DNA of 15,666 bases from Flavobacteriaceae bacterium (GCA_008081325.1 VMCO01000044.1:1-15666), one strand, 5' to 3'. Numbered from the stretch's first letter, positions 1 through 8,142 are shown. The notes: generated by a model from the letters alone, not told the origin. Numbers and translations: made by a program.

Positions 1-795
1 GGCTATTTTCCGATTTTTGCAACGTTCACTAACGTTGATGCACTGGGTGCGAACTTCCTAAATTCTTGTTTGGAAGACTTTTCCAAGACTTTTTACAATT
101 CAATCACTAAGTTTAACAATAGTAAATTACAACAAGATGACATAGAAGTGATCATGAGTATTTTGTCAAATTTTGTACCTAACTGCGTTGTTCATTCATC
201 TGTAAGTTGCAATGTAACCGAATTAAATAAACTTGAACCCGAGACACATAATTTTGCTGAAAAAATTGTTAAAGCAATTGAGATTGCAAATATTGATATT
301 CACAGAGCAGTGACCCATAATAAAGGAATTATGAACGGAATTGATGCTGTAGCTATTGCTACTGGTAACGATTTTAGAGCCATAGAGGCGGGTGCGCATG
401 CTTATGCTTCTATAGGAAAATACAAGAGTCTGTCAAGCGCATATATAGAAAATAGTATATTTTATTTTGAATTAAAGTTGCCGTTAGCCGTCGGAACTGT
501 TGGTGGCGTAACAAATCTTCATCCACTGGTTAAATTAGCTCTTGAAATCTTAGAAAATCCTAATTCTAAAGAGCTTATGAATATAATAGCCTGTGTTGGC
601 TTAGCTCAAAATTTTGGAGCTCTTAGGTCATTAGTTACGTCAGGAATTCAAAGAGGACATATGAAAATGCACCTAACCAACTTACTTAATAAACATAATG
701 CATCAGAAAAAGAAAAAGAAAGTGCAATAATATATTTTAAGGACAAATTGGTTAGCAGTTCTAGCGTAGAAACTTTTATAAATAATATTCGATAA
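1..795 (+). CDS. Class II hydroxymethylglutaryl-CoA reductase, 3' part (5' end outside window)
   Basis: The frame is open from base 1, so this is the C-terminal 264 residues of a protein normally about 430 aa. HMG-CoA reductase makes mevalonate from HMG-CoA with NAD(P)H, the committed step of the mevalonate pathway. Visible family motifs are the dinucleotide-site motif DALGANFLNSCLE at the start, THNKGIMNG with the catalytic Lys (codon at 322), ATGNDFRAIEAGAHA with the catalytic Asp (codon at 370), LAVGTVGGVTNLHP, and GLAQNFGALRSLVTSGIQRGHM with the catalytic His (codon at 658). The THNKGIMNG and GIQRGHM context is that of class II (Pseudomonas mevalonii-like) enzymes. The catalytic Glu lies upstream of the window. 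An automatic start at TTG 70 would be wrong, because the homology continues to base 1. Its TAA stop is followed immediately by the ATG of the GHMP kinase, suggesting translational coupling. Databases may label it 'degradative', but with a kinase behind it a biosynthetic role is likelier. Confidence 0.95.
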   Translation, partial: GYFPIFATFTNVDALGANFLNSCLEDFSKTFYNSITKFNNSKLQQDDIEVIMSILSNFVPNCVVHSSVSCNVTELNKLEPETHNFAEKIVKAIEIANIDIHRAVTHNKGIMNGIDAVAIATGNDFRAIEAGAHAYASIGKYKSLSSAYIENSIFYFELKLPLAVGTVGGVTNLHPLVKLALEILENPNSKELMNIIACVGLAQNFGALRSLVTSGIQRGHMKMHLTNLLNKHNASEKEKESAIIYFKDKLVSSSSVETFINNIR

Positions 796-1704
796 ATGCT
801 ATTTAAAAGTAATGGTAAAATTTTGTTAACCTCTGAATATTTAGTTTTGGATGGTGCCAAAGCGATTGCTTTACCGTCTAAATTAACCCAAGAACTATAC
901 GTTGAACAATGTGACAAAGAAATTATTGAATGGCAGGGTATTGATGAAAAAGGGAATGTATGGTACGAAGAAAACTTTTATTTAAAAAATAATGAACTTG
1001 TTTACAGCGCTGAAAAGAATAACACATCTGAAAAATTACTTCTCCTATTCAATCATATTTTGAAAACAAGAGAGGTAAAAGATATTTTAGGAAATAAATT
1101 TTCAACAAAACTTAACTTCAAAAGAGAATGGGGCCTTGGAACTTCTTCAACATTTGTAAATAATCTTGCCAAATGGGCTAATATAGATCCTTACAGATTA
1201 TTATTTTCTGCTTTTAAAGGAAGTGGTTATGATATCGCGTGCTGTGACGTAAATAATCCAATTATTTTTGAAAAAAAACAAAATTCAATTAATGTTAAAA
1301 ATATAACTTTTAACCCTCCATTTATTGAAAATATATTTTTGATACATCTAGATAAAAAACAAAATACTCAAACATCTATTACAAATTATCTTAGAACTAA
1401 ATCTGAAAAAAATGATTTGATTAAAAGAATAAATTTAATTTCCGAGGAAATGTTACAATGCAAAAATTTAAATCATTTTGAAGATTTAATAGTAGAGCAT
1501 GAGTCTATCATTTCTCAAGCAATTTCACAGGAACCGATACAGAAACTGACTTTTAATGATTATAATTTAGGCAAAATAAAAAGTCTAGGTGCTTGGGGTG
1601 GTGATTTTATTTTGGTTACATCAAAAAACAATGACCTCAGTTATTTTAACAATAAAGGTTTTGAAACTATACTTAAGTTGTCAGATTTAGTATATATTGT
1701 TTAG
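796..1704 (+). CDS. GYDIA-family GHMP kinase, probable mevalonate-pathway kinase
   Basis: This 302-residue GHMP-superfamily kinase transfers phosphate from ATP to a small alcohol or phosphate substrate. It shows all three superfamily motifs: motif 1 around residues 8-27 (GKILLTSEYLVLDGAKAIALP), the ATP phosphate loop GLGTSST at 113-119, and the C-terminal glycine motif GAWGGD at 265-270. Residues 142-148 read GSGYDIA, the signature for which this Bacteroidota family is named; the Asp is the expected catalytic base. GSGxD plus GAxGGD resembles phosphomevalonate kinase more than mevalonate kinase, and the adjacent HMG-CoA reductase supports a role in isoprenoid synthesis. The exact substrate cannot be read from sequence. 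Motif 1 has Ser13 where most relatives have Gly (GEY). The start is ATG directly after the reductase stop. The 3' end overlaps the convergent ppiD-like gene by 4 nt, leaving no room for a terminator between them. Confidence 0.88.
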   Translation: MLFKSNGKILLTSEYLVLDGAKAIALPSKLTQELYVEQCDKEIIEWQGIDEKGNVWYEENFYLKNNELVYSAEKNNTSEKLLLLFNHILKTREVKDILGNKFSTKLNFKREWGLGTSSTFVNNLAKWANIDPYRLLFSAFKGSGYDIACCDVNNPIIFEKKQNSINVKNITFNPPFIENIFLIHLDKKQNTQTSITNYLRTKSEKNDLIKRINLISEEMLQCKNLNHFEDLIVEHESIISQAISQEPIQKLTFNDYNLGKIKSLGAWGGDFILVTSKNNDLSYFNNKGFETILKLSDLVYIV

Positions 1705-3863
1705 TAGAAAGTGCTTCTAAAATCTTCAATATCAGCTTTATCTTTTAGAGCTGTATATGATTTGGTTCTAACGCTAGTCGATCTGGTAGAACTTATCATA
1801 TTAATCATATTTTGATAATTCTCTAGTGAAGATGCTTTTCTTCTATCAGTAACATAAATGTAAAAAACTCCGCTATTTCCAATTATTGCAGATGAGGTAA
1901 CATCTTTACTTACACCCATAGCATATCCAACAACCGAAGGTTCATTTCCAACTCCCGAAATAACAGGATTGTTTAAATTAACAGAAAGAGCAGTTTGGAC
2001 CTCAACATTATTTTGACTAGCTATTTCATCCAAATTTGATGAACTTATATTTTTAATAATCTTTTCAGCTTTTTTTTGATTTTTAACTTTAGGTAATGCA
2101 GTTATAGATGATTTCTCATAAGACATCATCCCCTGATCATTAATCGAGGTTAACATAGCAATTACGTATCCGCCGTTTTGAAGACTAAACCTTTTTATAT
2201 CACCTGTCTCGGTATTTTCATCGTAAGCCCATCTAACAATACTTCTTTGTTGACCTAGCATTGGAATATTTTCATCTAATTCTCCTATGTTATTAACTGG
2301 GTTTACCTTAATATTGTTTTCTTTGGAATAATCCCTAAAGTTATCCTCAGAAACAGCAATTTCAAATTTTGAAGCTACATTGTATATGCTGTCTTGAGTT
2401 CTTTCTGAAGGTTCAACTTTTAAAGCTAAATTTCCAACTTTTACAGCCTTTTGTTTTTTTCCTTGAGATAAAATTTCGATAATATGAAAACCAAAGTCAG
2501 TCTCGACAACATCGATAGACCCAACTCTTTTTTCAAAAGAAAAGTCTCTAAACTCAGGAGCAAATCCGTCAATATATGCAAATTCAATAACTCCATCATT
2601 TTCATTACTAACTTCATCAGAAGATAGACTTAATAAAGAATTAAACTTACCTCTACTCCTACTTAATACTCTAAAAATACTATCTGCTGTTTTCTTAGCT
2701 TGGTCTTTAGATTTTGTGACATTTGGACCACTTCTAAAAGATCCTAAATATGGGATTAGAATATGTCTTACTTTAGCAGAATCGGCAATAAATTTTGTGT
2801 CAATCAACTTAGTAGCTTTAATAAATCCATCCTCAGAATATGGACCGTAAACTTCTCCGGGATTAAGTTCATAAATTTTGTCAGCTATAGATTTGGATAA
2901 AGAGGATTTAAATACATACGAATCAAAGAATTTAATAGCAGAATTAATATTTAAAAACTCCTCATTATTTTTTGTGTTTTTAAATCCTTGGAATGTTATA
3001 TTTTTTTGCGAATCAAAATCATATTCTTCTTTGTCTTCTAACAACTCAGTAATTGTTGTTTTTGATTCTAATTTATCTAATTCGGAAGGCTTTTCTTCAA
3101 ACTGGACAAAGATTAAGTCTCTTGAGGGATCAGATGAGTAATTACTTTTGTTTTCACTAATGTAATTATTCACTTCAGATTTAGAAACTTTAATTTCACT
3201 ATCAGCTACATTAGTAAATGGAATTTTTACATACTTAAAATCTACAACATCATTTGAATTAAAATAATCCTCTTCTCCTTCAAAAAGAGCTGTATTAATT
3301 CCAGCTTCAATTAATTTATAGTATATTTCCTCAATTCCTAATTTCCCAATATTATCTTCAAAGTTATTCCACGATTGGTAATTAACAAGTGAACCCTGTA
3401 GCTCCATTGTTTCAGGTGAAATTTCTTTTAGATTTAAGATAAATTGATTTAGCTTAGATTCATCAAAATCTCCATTTTCATTTTGAAAATCTTCAAATGC
3501 TGCAAGATTAGTTTTTAGGAAATCTCTCATCATCTCTCTTTCAATTTGAAGACCAATTTTTTCATATTCAGATTGAAGAACAAGTTTTCTTAATTCTGAA
3601 TTCCAAATTGAATTCATTGCTTGAATTGAAGATCTAGAACCTCTATTTTGCTTTTCAAGGTTATCAACTTTTTGCATAAAGTCTGTTCTGTCCATTTCAA
3701 TTCCATTTACAACAGCAACGCGACTTTGATTAAATTCGTCTGCTTTGAATACGTCGGTTACAGTACCTGAACCTGTTGAAAATACAAATGCAAATAAAGC
3801 CAATCCAATAACGCTAATTAATGCTACTGGCCCAAGTGCTCTAATTTTTCCTAAAACTGCCAT
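1701..3863 (-). CDS. Membrane-anchored parvulin-type peptidyl-prolyl cis-trans isomerase (PpiD/SurA family)
   Basis: A 720-residue periplasmic folding factor. The N-terminus has a short basic stretch followed by a single membrane anchor at about residues 11-30 (GPVALISVIGLALFAFVFST), as in PpiD, placing the rest in the periplasm. Residues about 45-200 form the SurA/PpiD N-terminal chaperone region, with the typical VAVVNGIEMDRTDFMQKV start. A PpiC (parvulin) rotamase domain lies at about 363-469, beginning KVRHILIPY and ending ETDFGFHIIEIL. The C-terminal 250 residues are a further chaperone-like region without a clear motif. PpiD-type proteins assist folding of newly exported outer-membrane and periplasmic proteins, which fits the envelope genes upstream. 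The start ATG at 3863 is supported by the anchor and the preceding -7 box. It is separated from lptC by 90 nt, so it is probably both read through and separately transcribed. Confidence 0.93.
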   Translation of the reverse strand: MAVLGKIRALGPVALISVIGLALFAFVFSTGSGTVTDVFKADEFNQSRVAVVNGIEMDRTDFMQKVDNLEKQNRGSRSSIQAMNSIWNSELRKLVLQSEYEKIGLQIEREMMRDFLKTNLAAFEDFQNENGDFDESKLNQFILNLKEISPETMELQGSLVNYQSWNNFEDNIGKLGIEEIYYKLIEAGINTALFEGEEDYFNSNDVVDFKYVKIPFTNVADSEIKVSKSEVNNYISENKSNYSSDPSRDLIFVQFEEKPSELDKLESKTTITELLEDKEEYDFDSQKNITFQGFKNTKNNEEFLNINSAIKFFDSYVFKSSLSKSIADKIYELNPGEVYGPYSEDGFIKATKLIDTKFIADSAKVRHILIPYLGSFRSGPNVTKSKDQAKKTADSIFRVLSRSRGKFNSLLSLSSDEVSNENDGVIEFAYIDGFAPEFRDFSFEKRVGSIDVVETDFGFHIIEILSQGKKQKAVKVGNLALKVEPSERTQDSIYNVASKFEIAVSEDNFRDYSKENNIKVNPVNNIGELDENIPMLGQQRSIVRWAYDENTETGDIKRFSLQNGGYVIAMLTSINDQGMMSYEKSSITALPKVKNQKKAEKIIKNISSSNLDEIASQNNVEVQTALSVNLNNPVISGVGNEPSVVGYAMGVSKDVTSSAIIGNSGVFYIYVTDRRKASSLENYQNMINMISSTRSTSVRTKSYTALKDKADIEDFRSTFY

Positions 3864-3885
3864 AATTTTCTATAAAAGTAGTGGC

Positions 3886-3893
3886 CAAAAGTA
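3886..3893 (-). promoter_or_regulatory. Candidate -7 box (TACTTTTG) for the ppiD-like gene
   Basis: Read on the minus strand, this octamer matches the Bacteroidota sigma-A -7 consensus TAnnTTTG exactly. It lies 22 nt upstream of the ATG at 3863, giving a short leader. No good TTG -33 element sits at the usual 17-23 nt spacing; the nearest TTG is only about 12 nt away (3906-3908). This is a plausible internal promoter, not a proven one. Confidence 0.4.
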
Positions 3894-3953
3894 GTATTTT
3901 ATTATCAATTATAAAAAATAATTTTTTGACAGTGATAATGAGGACAACAATAA

Positions 3954-4478
3954 CTAATCCTCAATAGAGACAAATCCATTAACCTCTAGAAACCTAATTT
4001 TATCAAAAGACTTATCAGAATCAAATCCTTTCCCAAGAATATCTTTGTCAGAAGACACATATCTAAAGGCAAAATTTGTAAATAACCATTCTTCAGCTCT
4101 ATCGTAATATAGTTGATCGGTAAGTAACGTATCCATTAGATGTGTAGAAACAATCACATTTCCCCTTAAATCAATCAGATCACTATTACTGTAAGAAATT
4201 GCATAATCTGCTGTGATTTTAGTTTGATTATTCATTTGATCAAATAGTATAACCTCAATATTTTTTGGGAATTCAAAATAAGGAAAACTAGCATTGCTAA
4301 AATTTAGCATTTTAGAACTACTCAATGTACTGCTAACTATACCTGAATCGGTATGAACAGTGTTAATTTCAGATGCTGAAGAAATAGGAATATCAGCAGA
4401 CCTTAAAAATGAAGTTAAATCTTTTTCACCATCACATGAAAAAAAAAGAATGAAAAAGAATGAAAAAATATATTTCAA
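3954..4478 (-). CDS. lptC: LptC-type lipopolysaccharide export lipoprotein
   Basis: A 174-residue protein with a lipoprotein signal peptide: Met-Lys, a run of Phe/Ile/Leu, then FFSC with the lipidated Cys at residue 15. The body has the LptC beta-jellyroll pattern: repeated strands such as KITADYAISYSNSDLIDLRGNVIVST, then TLLTDQLYYDRAEEWLFTNFAFRYVSS, then ILGKGFDSDKSFDKIRF. LptC takes lipopolysaccharide from the LptB2FG transporter in the inner membrane and passes it to LptA. In Bacteroidota LptC is often a lipoprotein, rather than the single-pass membrane protein of E. coli, which matches what is seen here. It starts 3 nt after the stop of the upstream TPR gene, so the two are co-transcribed. 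Length is close to normal for the family. The assignment rests on pattern and neighbourhood, as LptC sequences diverge strongly. Confidence 0.85.
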   Translation of the reverse strand: MKYIFSFFFILFFSCDGEKDLTSFLRSADIPISSASEINTVHTDSGIVSSTLSSSKMLNFSNASFPYFEFPKNIEVILFDQMNNQTKITADYAISYSNSDLIDLRGNVIVSTHLMDTLLTDQLYYDRAEEWLFTNFAFRYVSSDKDILGKGFDSDKSFDKIRFLEVNGFVSIED

Positions 4479-4481
4479 GTT

Positions 4482-5852
4482 TTAAAGATTTGGTACTTTA
4501 ACAGATCTATTTATCCAGCATGATATCTCAATCGTTTCTCCCTCTCTTCCAGATGAAAATATTTCAGATTTTTGCGGAGCTTTAGCTTCATAATTTCTAG
4601 AACTCTTGACTGCAGCACTCTTTAGAGTACCATCAACTCTGGACGCTTTCATTGCTTCTTTGGATGCTAACCAATACACTGCTCTTTGACTAAAATTATC
4701 ATCTCCGCAATTTTTAGCACTTGAAGCATACATTTGTGCGATAGCCAAATAAGATCTACCCATTGAAGGATTAAAACCTAAGGCCTGCATGTAATAGGAT
4801 CTAGCCTTAGAAAACAGACCGTTTTTTCTAAAATTAGTAGCAATTCTGAATAAAATTTTTGCTTTCTCATAAGAGTCTGTCTCTAATTCAATTGCTTGAT
4901 TATAATAAACCAATGCTTCTGATGAATTTCCAAGCTTGTCTTTTATTGTACCAAGATAATAGGCAGTTGCTGCATTTGGCTCAAGTTCATTTTTCTTCTG
5001 CACTATTTTCACGAAAAGCTGTGAATCATCACATTCTTTTCCATACAATCTATTCATGGCTCTATTTAACCATTTTCCATCGTTTTGATTTGCATCAAAA
5101 TTATTTTCATAAAGAGGTATTAAGTTCTCACAATTACCGCGATCACCTAAATCCTTTTCCATCCCTTTGGAAATTTGATCATATGCTCTTAGGAAACTGT
5201 TGTAAGACTTTATCCTCCTTTTATCCTTACTTGAAATTTCTTCGTCAGATAATCCAACAAATTTATTTACTCGATTTGTGTAATTTTTTATCTCTTTTTC
5301 AACTTTTTCTGAAATTTCGTCATATTTAGTAAATAAATCTTCAGCACTTTTTTGTTTGTCATCATAAAGTTGAACAAGAAGCTTAAAATATGTGTATAAA
5401 TTTTTAGGATTGTTAAAGGAATTTAAATCTTCGTTATAAGCATTGTCAAAATTGGAATATATTTCGCTACTACTTAAACCTAATTCAGTCTTAAAATCAT
5501 TTTGCAATTGGGCTGATTTAGCTAAAATATCTCCTAGAGGAGTTTTTTTTGGAAAGTTATCTCTTTTCTCTTGCCATAATTTTAATAAATCATTTAAATA
5601 ATTCACTTTTTCATCAGATAAAGAATTTTCAATTTTATACTTTAAAATTCTTTCTCCATACACGTATATAGCACTATTAAATTTAGGGTTCCTTTGTCTT
5701 AATTCCATCCAAGGTTCAAATGCTGCATCATAATTTTTAGCTTTTACATATTCTGTAAAAATTGAAAGTGCATTAATATCTTCTTCATTAGCTTGAGAGA
5801 ATGAATTAAAAGAAATCAAAAACAACAGCGCAAATCCAATAATTTTTTTCAT
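4482..5852 (-). CDS. Secreted tetratricopeptide-repeat protein
   Basis: A 456-residue protein with a signal peptide (MKKIIGFALLFLISFNSFSQA, cleavage near residue 20), so it is periplasmic or surface-located. The N-terminal half is helical and charged. TPR-like repeats are clearest around residues 290-375: AATAYYLGTIKDKLGNSSEALVYYNQAIEL, then AKILFRIATNFRKNGLFSKARSYYMQALGFNPS, then GRSYLAIAQMYAS. The C-terminus has a short domain ending EISCWINRSVKVPNL, which I recall as conserved in flavobacterial homologues at this locus. TPR domains mediate protein-protein contacts, and no enzymatic motif is seen. It lies between an outer-membrane barrel gene and lptC with gaps of 2 and 3 nt, so a role in envelope assembly is likely, but its precise function is unknown. 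Confidence 0.85.
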   Translation of the reverse strand: MKKIIGFALLFLISFNSFSQANEEDINALSIFTEYVKAKNYDAAFEPWMELRQRNPKFNSAIYVYGERILKYKIENSLSDEKVNYLNDLLKLWQEKRDNFPKKTPLGDILAKSAQLQNDFKTELGLSSSEIYSNFDNAYNEDLNSFNNPKNLYTYFKLLVQLYDDKQKSAEDLFTKYDEISEKVEKEIKNYTNRVNKFVGLSDEEISSKDKRRIKSYNSFLRAYDQISKGMEKDLGDRGNCENLIPLYENNFDANQNDGKWLNRAMNRLYGKECDDSQLFVKIVQKKNELEPNAATAYYLGTIKDKLGNSSEALVYYNQAIELETDSYEKAKILFRIATNFRKNGLFSKARSYYMQALGFNPSMGRSYLAIAQMYASSAKNCGDDNFSQRAVYWLASKEAMKASRVDGTLKSAAVKSSRNYEAKAPQKSEIFSSGREGETIEISCWINRSVKVPNL

Positions 5853-5854
5853 AA

Positions 5855-7165
5855 TTAATTATATTTTCTTTTTATAAACCATCTATCGTTTAGCGATAAA
5901 CTAAGTTGAAAGTTTATAAAATTTTCTTCAACTAAATTTTCATTTGTGGTTCCTCTTTTACCATATTCAAAAGTTGCATTAACGTTTGAGAAAAGGCCAC
6001 CAGATGGTATTCCTAACCCAAATGATATGCCAAATTCGTTAATCGATTCACCGTTAATTACAAGCCCGGTTTTTTCTGAGTAAAATCCAGTTCTGTAAAC
6101 AACTCTATTCCAAAACTTACTAAAAGATGCATAATCAGGAATATAAAACCCACCAAAGGAAATTTTGGAGGAATCTTCAAATTCGCTATTTTCAATTGTG
6201 ATCAAATCATTTGAAAAAACACTACTACCTAATGAGGTATATTCAGCACCCAAAAACCATTTTTTAGATTTGCTTACACCAATACCTAAGCTTGTTCTTG
6301 ATGGCATTGATAAATCGGTTTTATCTAAACCAATAGCCTCTAGATCAACATTAATTTCATTAACCGGAAATTCAATCTGAGTATTTGGATTAATGACAAC
6401 TGATGCGAAAGTTCTACTATTTCTAGAACTTAGATTATATGCTGGTGAGTGAGCAAAAGAGCCATGCAATTCAAGATTTTCGTTTAATTTTCCATTATAA
6501 GTAAAGCCAAAATTAAAATTAAGACCACTAAGATCAGATCGATTCTGTTCTCTTGCTTGATAATCAAGAGGAAGTGATTCATCATCATATAAATATTCAA
6601 GAGCTGAATTTTGAATATTACCAAAATTGTATCTGGCGTCAAATCCAATTGCAATATTGTTGGATAATTGATAACCAATTCCTAAAAAAGTCTTGTTGAG
6701 ACCTCCGTTTCCATAATATTTATATTGTAATTGATCTTCTTCATTTGATGATTGTAATTTATAACCAACTGATGAATGTGGAATTAACCCAAACCCTAAT
6801 CCAAACTTTCCCATAGGAATATTAAGTCCAAGGTACTCAAAACTTGTATTTGTTGTTTTTGAACTATTGTCCGAGGTTTTTAAATTAGTTTCATTATGGC
6901 CCAACCCAACAGTGAACTTTACAAGTCTTCCCTCATTGTTAAATGAAAACATATTCTTTCCTGTGTAGGATGCCGGATTTCTAAAGTTCATGTGTATGCT
7001 GTCATTGTAAACAGAAACACCACCCATTGCTCTGTTTTCAGATGTCCCCTTAAAATCAAGTGTTCCAATCCCATAAAAAGAATAAGGGGATGATGTGTTG
7101 TTTTGTGAATTAACTGTTAAATATGCAAAAAACAGCAAAAATAGTAGTGAAAATATTTTATTCAA
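5855..7165 (-). CDS. Outer-membrane beta-barrel protein, FadL/OmpP1-like
   Basis: A 436-residue protein with a signal peptide (MNKIFSLLFLLFFAYLTVNSQ, cleavage near residue 20). The mature N-terminus reads NTSSPYSFYGIGTLDFKGTSENRAMGGVSVYNDSIHMNFRNPASY, the AMGG-(x)n-NPA start typical of FadL/PorV-like barrels in Bacteroidota. The rest is alternating polar and aromatic strands with Gly-rich turns (for example GLNIPMGKFGLGFGLIPHSSVGYKL and EFGISFGLGIPSGG), as expected for a barrel of about 14 strands. FadL-family proteins pass hydrophobic compounds across the outer membrane; the substrate here is unknown. The gene lies 3 nt downstream of coaX and 2 nt upstream of the TPR gene, so it belongs to the same operon. 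Confidence 0.85.
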   Translation of the reverse strand: MNKIFSLLFLLFFAYLTVNSQNNTSSPYSFYGIGTLDFKGTSENRAMGGVSVYNDSIHMNFRNPASYTGKNMFSFNNEGRLVKFTVGLGHNETNLKTSDNSSKTTNTSFEYLGLNIPMGKFGLGFGLIPHSSVGYKLQSSNEEDQLQYKYYGNGGLNKTFLGIGYQLSNNIAIGFDARYNFGNIQNSALEYLYDDESLPLDYQAREQNRSDLSGLNFNFGFTYNGKLNENLELHGSFAHSPAYNLSSRNSRTFASVVINPNTQIEFPVNEINVDLEAIGLDKTDLSMPSRTSLGIGVSKSKKWFLGAEYTSLGSSVFSNDLITIENSEFEDSSKISFGGFYIPDYASFSKFWNRVVYRTGFYSEKTGLVINGESINEFGISFGLGIPSGGLFSNVNATFEYGKRGTTNENLVEENFINFQLSLSLNDRWFIKRKYN

Positions 7166-7168
7166 TTA

Positions 7169-7891
7169 TTATTTATTTAGGTTAAGAATGCAATTAAGGC
7201 CTTCTAAGATAAAATTTTGATTCGCAAATATGGTAATTTTTAATCTTTTTGACAAAAATTTAGCATTTCCTCCGGTCAATATAACTTCAATATTGTCATG
7301 CTTAGAGTCTATTTTAGTAATAAATCCCATTATTTCGTTACAAACTCCGCCAATAACACCTGCGTGAATAGACGAATTTGTAGAATCACCAGGAAAATTA
7401 TAATCATCACCAATTTTAAGCAGAGGAAGATTGGCAGTATAATTATTTAAAGACTTATATCTCATTTCAAGACCCGGAGAAATAGAACCGCCAAAGAAAT
7501 TATTGTCATAATCTACAAAATCAATCGTTATACAAGTACCCACATCAATGATTAACTTATTCGAATGCGGGTATAATGTTGATGCAGCTGCAGCTAATGC
7601 TAATCTATCTTTACCCAATGTTTCAGGTGTTTTATAATTTAAAATAAAAGGTAATACTAAAGTTGAGTCTAGTTTTAAAACTTTTATTTCAAATTTTTTA
7701 AAAACCTCAAAAACACTCAACGAAGAAACATTAGAAATTATAGCGTATGATACATTTTTATATTTTGTTAACACTATCTCAATCTCGTTATTTATTTCAG
7801 AATTTTTATCTGAAAAGGTGTAGATCAAATTTGAATTTTCAAAAATTCCAAGTTTAAAATAATTATTACCAATATCGACTACTAAATTCAT
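7169..7891 (-). CDS. coaX: Type III pantothenate kinase
   Basis: A 240-residue cytoplasmic kinase catalysing ATP-dependent phosphorylation of pantothenate, the first step of coenzyme A synthesis. It has the acetate/sugar kinase/Hsc70/actin (ASKHA) fold motifs of CoaX: DIGNNYFKLGIF at residues 6-17 (phosphate-1 loop), GKDRLALAAA at 93-102 with Asp95 as the expected catalytic base, IDVGTCITIDFVD at 115-127 (phosphate-2), GGSISPGLEMR at 134-144, and ILTGGNAKFL at 204-213. The type III enzyme is usually not feedback-inhibited by CoA and needs a monovalent cation (family knowledge). It is the first gene of the minus-strand envelope operon, and its ATG at 7891 lies 17 nt downstream of a candidate -7 box. 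No truncation or missing key residue is seen. Confidence 0.95.
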   Translation of the reverse strand: MNLVVDIGNNYFKLGIFENSNLIYTFSDKNSEINNEIEIVLTKYKNVSYAIISNVSSLSVFEVFKKFEIKVLKLDSTLVLPFILNYKTPETLGKDRLALAAAASTLYPHSNKLIIDVGTCITIDFVDYDNNFFGGSISPGLEMRYKSLNNYTANLPLLKIGDDYNFPGDSTNSSIHAGVIGGVCNEIMGFITKIDSKHDNIEVILTGGNAKFLSKRLKITIFANQNFILEGLNCILNLNK

Positions 7892-7908
7892 TTTAAATAA
7901 TAACTTAA

Positions 7909-7916
7909 CAAATTTA
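7909..7916 (-). promoter_or_regulatory. Candidate -7 box (TAAATTTG) for the coaX operon
   Basis: On the minus strand this octamer matches TAnnTTTG and lies 17 nt upstream of the coaX ATG, so the leader would be very short. No TTG occurs at the expected -33 distance, so support is only partial. It sits back to back with the tRNA promoter, about 20 nt from that promoter's TTTG element. Confidence 0.4.
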
Positions 7917-7939
7917 CAAAAGCATTTTCATAAAATAAT

Positions 7940-7970
7940 TTTGGGAATAACAAAATTGAATCTATCTTTG
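7940..7970 (+). promoter_or_regulatory. Promoter of tRNA-Phe (TTTG-N19-TATCTTTG)
   Basis: TTTG at 7940-7943 and TATCTTTG at 7963-7970 match both elements of the Bacteroidota sigma-A consensus (TTTG -33, TAnnTTTG -7), with an in-range 19-nt spacer. Transcription would start about 5-7 nt further on, just before the tRNA 5' end at 7983, leaving almost no leader. A second overlapping octamer TAATTTTG at 7936-7943 also fits the -7 pattern but is probably just part of the -33 element. Confidence 0.75.
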
Positions 7971-7982
7971 ACGCGCTCAAAA

Positions 7983-8055
<73 letters not shown>

Positions 8056-8058
8056 CAC

Positions 8059-8090
8059 AAAGCCCTCATTCTAATGAGGGCTTTTGTTTT
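8059..8090 (+). terminator. Intrinsic terminator after tRNA-Phe
   Basis: A hairpin with arms AAAGCCCTCATT (8059-8070) and AATGAGGGCTTT (8073-8084), perfectly complementary over 12 bp with a GC-rich core GCCCTC/GAGGGC, is followed by TTTTGTTTT. It begins 3 nt after the tRNA, so it is a classic Rho-independent terminator. The innermost A-T pairs must open to make a feasible loop. Confidence 0.92.
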
Positions 8091-8142
8091 ACCTCAATCT
8101 TTTAATTTTATTATATTTACCCAACTTCAAACTATTTGATAA

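Noticed and set aside
70..795. HMG-CoA reductase starting at TTG 70
   Set aside because: The same frame is open to base 1 and encodes the conserved DALGANFLNSCLE motif upstream of this codon, so the gene is simply cut by the window edge.
2878..3141. Plus-strand open frame inside the ppiD-like gene, and similar antisense frames at 648-917, 4859-5329, 12376-12615, 12735-13058 and others
   Set aside because: They lie opposite or within genes with clear domain matches, have no recognisable domains or signals, and are expected by chance.
3907..3923. Hairpin AATTAT-(5)-ATAATT as a terminator of the coaX-lptC operon
   Set aside because: The stem is six A-T pairs with no GC, too weak for an intrinsic terminator.
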